Origin: Bradyrhizobium sp. WSM3983
GTDB lineage: Bacteria > Pseudomonadota > Alphaproteobacteria > Rhizobiales > Xanthobacteraceae
Assembly (NCBI RefSeq): GCF_000473045.1
Contig: NZ_AXAY01000009.1
Coordinates: 248,001-312,000, forward strand
Reading direction: 5' to 3'
Length of the DNA: 64,000 nucleotides
Shown here: positions 56,415 to 64,000 of the stretch, piece by piece
Layout: every line of letters starts with the position of its first letter
How positions within the stretch are numbered: the first letter of the stretch is position 1
Translations under genes and position numbers: made by a program
Notes under the pieces: model-generated
Seen by the model: only the letters and a program-made list of their open reading frames with translations
What the model was told of the DNA's origin: nothing
Databases searched by the model: none

Positions 56415-57190
56415 CACGCTCATAGACCCTTCCGACGGAGCCGCGCAGGGCGCCCGCCCACGGTCATCGTGTCGTTGAACAGCTCTTGTTGTCTCACATC
56501 AGGTCCTTGGTAATGGCGCGGAAATATTCGCCTGCCAGCGGTAAGATGTCGGTTACCCAGCGGTCGAACATCCGGAAGGATTTGACGAACTCATCGTTCC
56601 AGATGTTTTCCCACAATTGCACCTTGGCTGATGGCGCGCGAGGCCGGCCGCAGCATCTCGAAGGATTGCGGTATGAGTTCCGGCGGCATGTTGCCGGTGC
56701 AGTCGACCAGGCGATCGACGTCGAAGTAGCGACGGTCCGCGAAATTGGCAAACAGCTTCATTTGGCAGAAATCGACCGGCGTCGTGAAGCAGATTAAATT
56801 CTTCATTGGTCCGTCGTGGAAGATTGAGCCGTATAGCAGCGACAGCACGCCGCCGAAGCAGTAGCCGATCACGGTGACGTCGCGCTCGCCGGAATCCTGG
56901 TGCACGCGCCGCACAGCGTCGGGAATGAAGTTGAGGACGTAGTCCTCCATGCCGAGTGATCTTTCCTCGCTTCGGCGCCGTCCAGTCCAGCATGTAGACG
57001 TCCTAACCGCGCCTGGCCGGAACGAATCCCTTCGAGGCCGTCCGGTAAGAGGCTGCGCCAATGCTTCAAAAACATCGGCAGAAATTGCGGAACGAAACGC
57101 AGTTGCTGCGGGGTGACGTCCACGCGCCCACGTCCGATGATCGCCAGGGGGTAGCCGCCATCGCTCCGGCGGGTGAAGCAGATGCTGGCT
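56415..57190 (-). pseudogene. Polyhydroxyalkanoate synthase (PhaC) remnant
   Basis: Pieces in order on the minus strand: DGGYPLAIIGRGRVDVTP, RFVPQFLPMFLKHWRSLLPD, LGMEDYVLNFIPDAVRRV, the lipase-like box VIGYCFGGVLSLLYGS with the catalytic Cys, FTTPVDFCQMKLFANF, VQLWENIWNDEFVKSFRMFD, DILPLAGEYFRAITKDLM, then a stop where PhaC has Trp, and LFNDTMTVGGRPARL in another phase. At least three frame changes and both ends missing. Confidence 0.85.
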
Positions 57191-57524
57191 GCACCGGGAG
57201 AGACGGCCAGGATCGAAGAACGGATCGAGGGAAACGGAATAAGTTAGGTCAAACCGCGGTCACTGCAACGATCCGATACGAGTTGGAGTCGTCGACGCCA
57301 ATCTGATTGCCGACCACAAAGGACAGGTAAGCAGGCCGCCAATAGTCGGGGCAAGCTCGAGACAATCCTCATGGCGGATCCGCGATATGCAGAACGTCAA
57401 AAAGTTAGGCAAGTGGCACGAGCCATACCGGCCGTGGAACCTATAACGCAGGGTCGACCGGCCGCTCATTTGAGTAAGCGAGCGACGCCTGCTGGGCGAC
57501 CGCATCTTCCTCGTGTCTCCGCGC
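57191..57524. other. Gap with no recognised gene
   Basis: 334 bp between the PhaC remnant and groES. Short open frames on both strands show no family pattern. A groEL gene, expected here if groES were part of an operon, is absent. Confidence 0.6.
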
Positions 57525-57839
57525 TTAGGCGGCCTTCTTCTTGGTGGCGGGGACGTCGAGCACGCCCATGATATCGGCCTCCTTCATGATCAGGAGATCC
57601 TGGCCGTCGAGGACGACCTCGTTGCCGGACCATTTGCCGAACAACACGCGGTCGCCAACCTTGAGGTCGATCGGGATCAGCTTGCCGGATTCATCGCGGC
57701 CGCCGGGGCCAACGGCGACGACTTCGCCCTGCGAGGGCTTTTCCTTGGCAGTGTCCGGAATGATGATGCCGCCCTTGGTCTTCTCCTCGGCTTCAATGCG
57801 TTTGACCACGACGCGATCATGGAGCGGACGGAATTTCAT
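57525..57839 (-). CDS. groES: Co-chaperonin GroES without adjacent groEL
   Basis: 104 residues from ATG 57839, with AAGGAGG upstream. Starts MKFRPLHDRVVVKRIEAEEK, mobile loop with KTKGGIIIPDTAKEKP, roof DRVLFGKWSGNEV. It caps GroEL rings. In Bradyrhizobium, groESL are normally paired and multiple; here the downstream 330 bp hold no groEL. Boxes at 58044 and 58148 lie upstream. Confidence 0.92.
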   Translation of the reverse strand: MKFRPLHDRVVVKRIEAEEKTKGGIIIPDTAKEKPSQGEVVAVGPGGRDESGKLIPIDLKVGDRVLFGKWSGNEVVLDGQDLLIMKEADIMGVLDVPATKKKAA

Positions 57840-58043
57840 GCAGTCCTCCTTCTACTGTGACTATTTCCGGATTGGCATTCGAATGCACGAGTGGCAGCCG
57901 GTCTCCACATAAGCCTGTGACACCGAGGCATAAGGTCCTCGCGCCAATGATGTTTGACTCTCTCAGGCGCACTGTCGCTTCATCCTGGGTGGATTGGCGC
58001 AGACGGATAACTCCATGATGGGGAAGCGCCTATGGAGCTGTCG

Positions 58044-58057
58044 TTGACAGGCATCAA
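58044..58057. promoter_or_regulatory. FNR/FixK-type box TTGACAGGCATCAA
   Basis: Identical to the box at 11251; 205 bp before the groES start. Confidence 0.6.
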
Positions 58058-58147
58058 GGGCGATCGATTTAGGACGTGCCGCCTCTTCTCTCCCGATTCC
58101 ATATTGCGGTCGTCGTCACCGGGATCTGCCTAATTCTGCCCGGTATG

Positions 58148-58161
58148 TTGACGGCCGTCAT
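58148..58161. promoter_or_regulatory. FNR/FixK-type box TTGACGGCCGTCAT
   Basis: Counterpart of the box at 11376; it would point to a short plus-strand transcript or the groES promoter. Confidence 0.55.
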
Positions 58162-58599
58162 TTTCAGGTCGTGAGCGCTGTTGGAGAGTCGAGTTCGGTA
58201 TCAGCTCTTGGCTTCGATTGTTTGGGAAAGGTCGTATGTGAAGGGACGGTCCCTGACGACACTGCATCGGCGCGCTCTGCCTCGCCCTTGCGTTTTCCGG
58301 TGTTGGAGCAGCTGCAGCAAGCACCGCCAGTGAGCGCCAAGCCGGTCGATCTCCAAGATAAGCGCAAGGCGCGTTACCAAGCCAACTCCGCGGAGGCTCT
58401 ACCGCGTCAACTTCTGTTGGAGTTCTATCCGGCAAGCAGCGAGAGGCCATCAGGCGCGTTCGAATTGTTTGAAGCGCGATGACCGTAGCTGGCGGAAACT
58501 CTGACGAAGATGGGCTTGGGCGCTGGCAGCCCGCCGATTCGCGCTTCCGGCTCAAGAGTGCTTTCGGTGGTCGGTGCGCCGTATGCACCCGGATTCACT

Positions 58600-59262
58600 C
58601 TTTTTCCGCCGACCTCGTCGATATGGTCCAGGAGGTCGCCTGGATCCTCGTAGACGCGGATGGCGCCTGCCTGCCGTAGTTCATCGAAACCGTATCCGCC
58701 GGCTGAGGAGTTCCATCCCCAACGCCCGGCAGCGCGTTGCCGAGAGCAGATCTCAATGCTGTCCCGACCACAATCGCCCTTTCGATGGGGACACCGAGAC
58801 GGTCGGCTGCGGCGAGGAACAGATCGGGATCCGGCTTTGCGTGCCTGACCTGATCGCGCGTGATTACCGTAGCGTTTGCATGATCGACGTTAAGCGCTGC
58901 GAGATCGGCCGCCGCCGTTGGCCGCTGGAAGCGATGGCCTAGGGAATTCGTGCTTCGATGAGCCAAGCGGGCAGCTTGCGCGCGCCGGGAGTCCGGTAGA
59001 GAGAGATCTGCCCTGAATTCCGTTGATAGGCCCGCGCATGAGCTCGCCGCAGCCGCTCAACGCTCTCGATCTCAACCGCAGTCTCGCGCAACAGCTGATT
59101 GGTAAATAGGCCCCCGCTCATGCCGACCTTGGATGATTACGCCAAACGAGAGCTCGATCTTCTCTCATCAAGCGCAGCCCTCCAGGACAAAACATGCTGA
59201 TAGACGCTGTCGACCAGCGTGCCATCAAGGTCGAACAATACGGACGGTTCGAGGCGCGTTGA
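58600..59262 (-). pseudogene. Decayed copy of the HAD phosphatase
   Basis: Parallel to the intact protein at 45957-46631. FDLDGTLVDSVYQHV can be read near 59240-59190, MSGGLFTNQLLRET near 59120, RRAHARAYQRNSGQ, ITRDQVRHAKPDPDLFLAAA near 58850 and VVGTALRSALGNALPG. The pieces are in different phases, and the start codon position reads ATC. Confidence 0.8.
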
Positions 59263-59486
59263 TGAACGCTCCTCTTTGCACGTACTTGTAGCCGACCCGA
59301 TCGGGACCCTGTAATGGATGAGCAGGATTAGTCCGCGCCTTTAGCCATGGCGCAAAGATCACGGCCTGACCTCTATTATTTTGACGATAGCGCTGTCCCG
59401 TCGCTGATGAGGCTGCTGCTACGTCGACGAACTCCTGCTTGATTTGTCCGATCAGCCGGCGCCACACCCGGGCCACCCCCGCAGTA

Positions 59487-60215
59487 CTATTCGGGCGCTC
59501 CGAGCCGCGACGTTACTACCTGTCGGGCCTGTCCCTTGGTCCGCAATCGATGAAGTAAAGCGTTGGCGACAGCTTCCGAGGATGCTGGATTTTGTCCCGT
59601 GATCAGATCGCCATCGGAGACGGCATGGGGTTGCCACTTCTCTTTCCGGGAATAATTGCCGCCGTTATTCCTCAACATATCTTCGATCAGGAACGGAACG
59701 ACGTCCGTCAGTTCAATTGCAGCCTCCTCGAGGTTGGAGAATCCGGTGACGGATTTTCCGGCGACAAGGGGAAGGCCATTTGGTGCCATGGTGTAACGCA
59801 ACGCGGCGGGACCATGGCAGACGAGCGCTAAAGGATGACCCGTGCAGAACATGGTTTCGATCAGTGCGATTGAATGAGGGTCATTGGCGAGATCCCACAA
59901 CGGGCCGTGGCCACCTGGATAGAAGGCGGCATCATGGTCGCGGGCCGAAATGCTCGACAGCGTCCGGGTGTTCGCCAACTCGGTTTGCGCGTAACTGTCG
60001 CGCTGAAAGCGAATAGTCGCTGCGGTTTCCGCCTCGGCCCACTCGCTTCTCGGATCGACCGGTGGCAGGCCTCCCTCGGGAGATGCAAGTGTGAGAACGA
60101 TGCCGGCGTCCTTAAAGATGTAGTAGGGCGTAGCGAATTCATCGAACCAGAAGCCGGTCTTCTTGCCAGTGTCCCCAAGTCGATCGTGCGAGGTTAGTAC
60201 GATCAATATCCTCAT
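59487..60215 (-). CDS. DJ-1/PfpI-family protein (Hsp31-like)
   Basis: 242 residues. The nucleophile elbow LALVCHGPAALRY holds the reactive Cys; FDEFATPYYIFKDAG and SPEGGLPPVDPRS give the conserved Glu and dyad surroundings; AAFYPGGHGPLWDL follows. This branch includes glyoxalase III and chaperone Hsp31 relatives, which remove methylglyoxal. Intact among decayed neighbours. No FNR-type box is seen. From 60216 to 60552 I see no gene. Confidence 0.85.
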   Translation of the reverse strand: MRILIVLTSHDRLGDTGKKTGFWFDEFATPYYIFKDAGIVLTLASPEGGLPPVDPRSEWAEAETAATIRFQRDSYAQTELANTRTLSSISARDHDAAFYPGGHGPLWDLANDPHSIALIETMFCTGHPLALVCHGPAALRYTMAPNGLPLVAGKSVTGFSNLEEAAIELTDVVPFLIEDMLRNNGGNYSRKEKWQPHAVSDGDLITGQNPASSEAVANALLHRLRTKGQARQVVTSRLGAPE

Positions 60216-60552
60216 CTCGGGTTTGCTCCTCTGCTCAGCGCCTGGGTGGCACTAGAGCATCGGGCATCGTTGCTTGACGTTCATTGAGGGTCATCAGTTT
60301 TGCCGTCAAAAAGGACCGGCTGGGTTCCGCGACCGTGTCACTCTTGAACAGCGTTGGCTTCTTCATGGCGTGGCACCCGCTCTGAACGTCACCTCCAGCG
60401 CTGATCGACACAGGCCTTTGGCTTGTTGCAGCAGTCGTGTTCTAGCGAGGGATAATCCGTGTATGCTTTCTCGCCTCGACCGTAGTAGGCAGTTGGATCG
60501 TCGGCGTTGAACGGTGCGCCGATAAGCAGCCGCACGGGCAAATCGGGTTTCA

Positions 60553-60847
60553 CACCGCCGAACTCGGTCTTGAGCGACGCCATCACAGCAGCTTTTGATC
60601 CGCGAGGGGGCTTTCCAACCTCGCGCGTGTCTTCGTCGTGGAGGTCAATTAGATCGCCAAACGTGCAGACGTTCCGCACCACGCGTGGCTTCGACGATCC
60701 ATTGCGGTCAATGTTGCGCTCCATGTCGAGCGCCCAATCTTCACCGTCTTTGCGTCGGCGAAAGGTCTCTGACACGCAGCGGTTCTTACGACGGACCTGG
60801 ACGCGCCAGTTCCCGGAGGGCAACTGAGTGAAGCTGGCCATGGCCAT
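60553..60847 (-). pseudogene. Truncated tyrosine integrase, N-terminal part
   Basis: Start near ATG 60847: MASFTQLPSGNWRVQVRRKN is the Arm-binding domain of phage/ICE integrases, followed by the SAM-like start TFGDLIDLHDEDTREVG and GSKAAVMASLKTEFG. Homology stops near 60553 and the catalytic domain (R-H-R-Y) is lost. It lies just right of the second direct repeat's partner region, as expected beside an attachment site. Confidence 0.75.
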
Positions 60848-60973
60848 GTGCACTCCCCAATTCGTGTGCGCTACATTGGGAAGCAGGCATTTGGAAAAGC
60901 GCCACTCGGCCAACGAACCGCGACCTAGTCCAAGCCCACACATTAAGAGATGGCAGCTCTCGTTCTCGCTTAG

Positions 60974-61093
60974 GAACGCCGCAACGAAATCGCAACGAAT
61001 TGGGTGAAACGACCGTGAACAAAACGGGACGGATGCGACCATCACATCAAGAAAATTCAATAACTTAGAAAGTACTCACTGCGTTCGGGACGC
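60974..61093. repeat. Direct repeat copy 2, ending in a tRNA-Pro(CGG) anticodon arm
   Basis: Partner of 54228-54346. Ends in CTGCG-TTCGGGA-CGCAG, a perfect five-pair stem with the seven-base loop of tRNA-Pro(CGG). It lies 127 bp before the integrase start. Probable remnant attachment site. Confidence 0.65.
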
Positions 61094-61120
61094 AGGTGTC
61101 AAATTGCCACCTGAACCGAA

Positions 61121-61166
61121 TGTCGGTATCGGTGGTTGCGCCTCCCCGCAACCACCGATACCGACA
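61121..61166. repeat. Perfect 20-bp inverted repeat (hairpin)
   Basis: TGTCGGTATCGGTGGTTGCG at 61121-61140 and its exact complement at 61147-61166, separated by CCTCCC. No U-tract follows on either strand. Confidence 0.85.
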
Positions 61167-61246
61167 CTCTAGGAGCCATCGCTGCTGCGGGAATTTTCGT
61201 TTGAGATCAGGAGCGCGCTTATCGAGCTCAACGATTAGTCAATAAG

Positions 61247-61600
61247 CTTACGCACGAGATGCACACATCTGCAGCTCGACGACATCGCCGTCCCATGCCT
61301 TGGTGTTCTTGATCTCTTCGTGGTGAGACAGGGCCGAGAAGGTGATCAGCGTTGCCGGCCTGCTATTGTCCGGCGTTACCAAGAGGTAGACCGCAGCCGG
61401 TCACGTCGGAAATGTTGGAGGGGATCCACGTGCCCCTAGTCGAATTTACGTCGGGCGCCGCGGCAGTCGACGTGTTCGCCTTGGTGCTCATGCCATCGTT
61501 CTTGCGGGCCATCTGCTCGATGCCATCGTTCGGAATATCGAAATTCGCTATTCGCCCGATACCAGCAAAAATGCCAGCAAACTGGACGGCTGGAGCGAAT
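61247..61600 (-). pseudogene. Coding fragments of unknown origin
   Basis: Two minus-strand stretches in different phases look coding: QFAGIFAGIGRIANFDIPND with GTWIPSNISDVTG (about 61600-61390), and AAVYLLVTPDNSRPATLITF with NTKAWDGDVVELQMCASRA ending at TAA 61247. I do not recognise the family. Confidence 0.35.
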
Positions 61601-61644
61601 TTTTACGGGTGTTTCAATGTGTCGCGAAAATTTTCTCGTGAAAA

Positions 61645-61661
61645 CCGGAATCGAACCAGCG
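61645..61661 (-). repeat. Partial tRNA T-arm copy
   Basis: CCGGAATCGAACCAGCG, identical over 17 bases to 61708-61724, 63 bp apart. Reads as a tRNA T-arm on the minus strand. Likely a second attachment half-site. Confidence 0.55.
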
Positions 61662-61695
61662 CCTTAAGTGATTGTTATTATTTGCATTTTTTTCG

Positions 61696-61723
61696 TGGTG
61701 CCCCTGGCCGGAATCGAACCAGC
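61696..61723 (-). other. tRNA 3'-end remnant (attachment site)
   Basis: On the minus strand the T-arm GCTGG-TTCGATT-CCGGC is followed by CAGGGGC and ACCA, a correct tRNA 3' end including CCA. The anticodon and D arms are absent in the adjoining sequence, so this is an att remnant left by an element that targets a tRNA 3' end. The identity of the tRNA is not clear. Confidence 0.7.
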
Positions 61724-61847
61724 GGTGCCAGAAACAAACAAGCTGATGTTGTCGACCGAAGTGGCGGCGCGTGATTACGGTGGCCTGACGAACATCAACC
61801 CAGATCATCCGGCACCGATTTTCTCGATTTCAATTCGAGTCGAACAA

Positions 61848-62708
61848 CTACTTCCTCCGCGGCTCGCGCTTTGCCACCGCCTCGATTGCCTTTGAGAATA
61901 TCTCAGGTCCTTGCCAGAATGCGAGCGTGAGTCCGTAAATCGTGAGTGCGGGGTACCCCGCACCACCCAAGACAAGTGAGATGATTCCTGCAACGATGAT
62001 GCGCGAACCCTTCACGGTCGCAAGCTGGTCGGCTATCCGCGAAAGAACCTTTAAGACCTTTTCGCCGGCGTCTTTCACTGCGGAAGGAGCATTCTCGTCT
62101 TCGATGGTTTCGAGGTCCGTAGAAATCTTTTGCAGGGAAGCGACGATGTCGCCGGCCGAATTTATCCGTAACGACAAAAGCGCATCCGCAGCTTCTTGTA
62201 TGCGTGAAGCCAGCTCTTGACGTGCCTCACGCGGAGATTTCTTCTGTGCGGGGAGATTCGACCCAGGTGCAGCAGGCGTTCCGTCAGCATCTCTGATCGC
62301 TTCTATGAGCGCTTCGCGGGTTCGCTGCTCCACTTCGTCGTCAGTCGCACGGTAGGAGTAAACGACAAACCGAAAATCCTTATGGTCGAACGGAAGCGGG
62401 TGACCAGCTTGCGCCATCAAGATGGTGGGGAGGTTTGTGGCGTGCCTCACTCCCAACTCGTAAAATCCGTTGGAGGTTAGCTCCGTAAGGTCTGCTATCA
62501 CCAAATCCGCTGTCAGAACCTCATCCAGGAGTCTATCGTTGATTGAACCGTGTATCCGTTCAGATTGATACCGAACTAGCTCAAAGTCCGGAAAATCGAT
62601 CCGAAAAACTGGTGCGACAAGTGTGTTGTAGATGGCCTCGGCGGCATTGTGGGGCGGAGCGTTACCGGGGCCGAACGTCGAGATGTACAAGCAGCGCTTA
62701 GTGGCCAT
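61848..62708 (-). CDS. Nucleoside-deoxyribosyltransferase-like protein with membrane tail
   Basis: 286 residues from ATG 62708 (AGGTGA upstream). Residues about 1-135 form a Rossmann-like domain with TADLVIADLTELTSNGFYEL and GVRHATNLPTILMAQAGHPL, the pattern of NDT/TIR-like nucleotide hydrolases (candidate catalytic Glu84). A helical linker follows (about 155-230), then two membrane segments (about 232-270, VAGIISLVLGGAGYPALTIY). Similar architectures occur in phage-defence effectors that attack NAD or nucleotides; that role is inference. Confidence 0.6.
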   Translation of the reverse strand: MATKRCLYISTFGPGNAPPHNAAEAIYNTLVAPVFRIDFPDFELVRYQSERIHGSINDRLLDEVLTADLVIADLTELTSNGFYELGVRHATNLPTILMAQAGHPLPFDHKDFRFVVYSYRATDDEVEQRTREALIEAIRDADGTPAAPGSNLPAQKKSPREARQELASRIQEAADALLSLRINSAGDIVASLQKISTDLETIEDENAPSAVKDAGEKVLKVLSRIADQLATVKGSRIIVAGIISLVLGGAGYPALTIYGLTLAFWQGPEIFSKAIEAVAKREPRRK

Positions 62709-63078
62709 AAATCACCTAGTAAAAAGGCGCTCCGGGGTGGGCTTGTTCAGCGCGGAGGGGAGGAGGCGCTGAACTTCTGATTATGATTTCAACTTGAGGT
62801 TTTTGACAAGCGGCCGCCTAGTGGCGGCGTTGCCGCTTCTCGCTGTAGGAGAATGTTTGGAATTTGCGTCGGCTGACTCGCTCGATTCCGATTCGTTCCG
62901 TACGAACGTTTCGGAGTGGGAATGTAAACGCGCTTTCGTCATTCGCGAGCCGTCTACGAATGGATGGGCCAATGACCAAGCAAACCCACCGTGACGCATG
63001 GTGGCATGGACCGTTGGAGCGTTACTTGGGCCGCTGCCTGCACCTATGGGTATATGCACGGCTACTTCACTTGAGGCT
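62709..63078. other. Intergenic gap in the accessory island
   Basis: 370 bp between the NDT-like gene and the DUF3800 gene. Short frames on both strands have no recognisable pattern and the sequence is less GC-rich than the rest of the window. Confidence 0.5.
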
Positions 63079-64000
63079 TCACCACTTCTCTTTGTGGTTT
63101 TTGGCCGTAAGCATGGACTTCGCGTTTTTATGGAATGCCATCACCGTCTTCCCGTAGGGCAGCTTCATGCTCTCAGGAACGTTGGAATCGAGCGAAAGCA
63201 ACTGGATAGTGTTCGGGTTCCTGGCGATTATGATCGAGGGAATGTCCTGCCAGCCTTCGGCTTGAAGGTTCCCCCTCAGTGCGCGCCGCGTCGCGTTCGT
63301 CAGAATATCGACGAGCTCTAGACCCGGCTCGGGGGCCGTTGAGAAGCGCAGGTTCTCCGACAGTACTAAGCCGAGGTTCATGGGCTTCGGGCCATCCGAT
63401 TGTGGCTTCAACAAATTCTTCATGAAGTCGGAAATCTCGTCGAACTCGAAGCGCTTCATGTGCGAGTAGTCGCCGATCTTCAAAGAAGCCATGGGGTCGC
63501 GCGCCATTTTGCTCTGGAGAGCAGGCTTAATGAACATCGTCCACCAATTTTCCCACGGCGTCGGGATCGAGTTGTCGCCCTTGGCGTCGATTACCCAATG
63601 GAAATTGGCAAGCTCCCGCGGTCGGCGCTGGGAATAATACATTGTCCCATGCTCGATAACCCGGTCGATTAGTTCGAACATGACAGCGCTCTGGATGTTG
63701 AGCTGTAAGCTGTAGCCCTCCAGTTCTCGTCGAGCCTTCCAAATCTCATCGATGAGCGATTGATGGTGCTTATCTGTGAGGCCGTTCGTCATACCCTCGG
63801 CCCGCCGCGCCTGGTTACGCCTTATGCCTTCCTCGGTGTGAATACCCAAATCGATTGCCGCCACTTCGAAGATGACGTCGTGGTGCCGTAGCATTGGCAT
63901 AAGGCCGGCAATCTCCTTCTCGGACAGCCGCTTGCCCTTCACTTCGCCCTTTTCGGTGGGAAGGTATTTGCGCAGCTTCCCATATTCCCGCTCCAAGCTC
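63079..64000 (-). CDS. DUF3800-domain protein, N-terminus beyond the window
   Basis: At least 306 residues, open to the right edge. The C-terminal pattern LELVDILTNATRRALRG and the preceding ARRELEGYSLQLNIQSAV resemble DUF3800 proteins, which have an RNase-H-like fold. Their N-terminal D-E-S/A-G motif would lie past 64000. DUF3800 genes are frequent in mobile and defence islands. Same strand as the NDT-like gene. Confidence 0.6.
   Translation of the reverse strand, partial: SLEREYGKLRKYLPTEKGEVKGKRLSEKEIAGLMPMLRHHDVIFEVAAIDLGIHTEEGIRRNQARRAEGMTNGLTDKHHQSLIDEIWKARRELEGYSLQLNIQSAVMFELIDRVIEHGTMYYSQRRPRELANFHWVIDAKGDNSIPTPWENWWTMFIKPALQSKMARDPMASLKIGDYSHMKRFEFDEISDFMKNLLKPQSDGPKPMNLGLVLSENLRFSTAPEPGLELVDILTNATRRALRGNLQAEGWQDIPSIIIARNPNTIQLLSLDSNVPESMKLPYGKTVMAFHKNAKSMLTAKNHKEKW

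Larger units (their letters stand above)
58034..58230 (+). repeat. Duplicated intergenic element, copy B
   Basis: Counterpart of 11241-11470. The hairpin arms AGTCGAG (58187-58193) and TTCGATT (58213-58219) still pair through two G-U changes relative to copy A, and TTTGGGA follows. A plus-strand frame 58171-58482 (containing DKRKARYQANSAE) overlaps it and may be a decayed small gene. Confidence 0.5.

Noticed and set aside
61681..61760. A complete tRNA gene
   Set aside because: Only the T-arm, acceptor 3' strand and CCA are present; D and anticodon arms cannot be found.

Overview
The window looks like a chromosomal segment of an alphaproteobacterium in the Bradyrhizobium/Rhodopseudomonas group. 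The evidence is high GC, FixJ/FixK-type regulators, a HpnN-like RND exporter, DUF1236, DUF6894 and DUF2905 proteins, and small proteins familiar from Bradyrhizobium. This assignment rests on family recognition, not on a search.

Layout. Positions 1-1801 hold the N-terminal part of a GAF-GAF-PAS-PAS sensor kinase running off the left edge. From 2.1 to 5.8 kb lies a unit of PRPP-synthetase-like enzyme, phosphoribosyltransferase/erythromycin-esterase fusion and alpha/beta hydrolase. Two convergent RND/MMPL exporters follow (6-11 kb), then an orphan formate dehydrogenase cytochrome b subunit, a CHAD pseudogene, a split LigD (ligase and 3'-phosphoesterase as separate genes) and a Kef-type antiporter. 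At 17-22.8 kb are stress proteins (GlsB/17M-like, Bax-inhibitor-1, DUF2905, universal stress protein, baeRF-type release-factor homologue). At 22.8-29.3 kb is a minus-strand proteostasis block (hsp20-dnaK-grpE-cbpA-cbpM) followed by BON and PRC-barrel proteins. At 29.8-32.9 kb sit a FixK/FNR-like activator and a FixL/FixJ-like two-component pair. At 33-48 kb are HdeD, an MDR oxidoreductase, an AI-2E-type permease, an EmrAB-like pump, PsiE, PRC-barrel, thioredoxin 2, DUF2188, a second hydrolase copy, DedA, an S2P protease with CBS domains, a HAD phosphatase and a broken MgtC/DUF4010 gene. ClpB (51-53.7 kb), a DUF1236 protein, an orphan groES and a DJ-1/PfpI protein are set among many decayed genes. 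The right end (60.5-64 kb) carries integration debris (truncated integrase, tRNA-derived repeats, a perfect 20-bp hairpin) and two accessory genes: a nucleoside-deoxyribosyltransferase-like protein with a membrane tail, and a DUF3800 protein.

How it fits together. I find 22 sites of the form TTGAC-N4-GTCAA (TGA-N6-TCA core), the FNR/FixK type, most of them 60-125 bp before the start codon of a gene here. The window also encodes a Crp/Fnr activator with an FNR-type recognition helix and a FixL/FixJ-like pair that could control it. The simplest reading is a large oxygen/redox-responsive stress regulon concentrated in one place: chaperones, Usp, proteases, exporters, thiol and nucleotide enzymes. 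In content it resembles a DosR-type dormancy regulon, but with FixK-type control.

The region is also decaying. I see about ten pseudogenes or fragments (CHAD, MgtC/DUF4010, nucleoside deaminase, CYTH-like, YfcE-type phosphoesterase, a small Bradyrhizobium-type protein, PhaC, a HAD copy, an integrase and an unidentified fragment) and one intact hydrolase paralogue that has lost its catalytic Ser and His.
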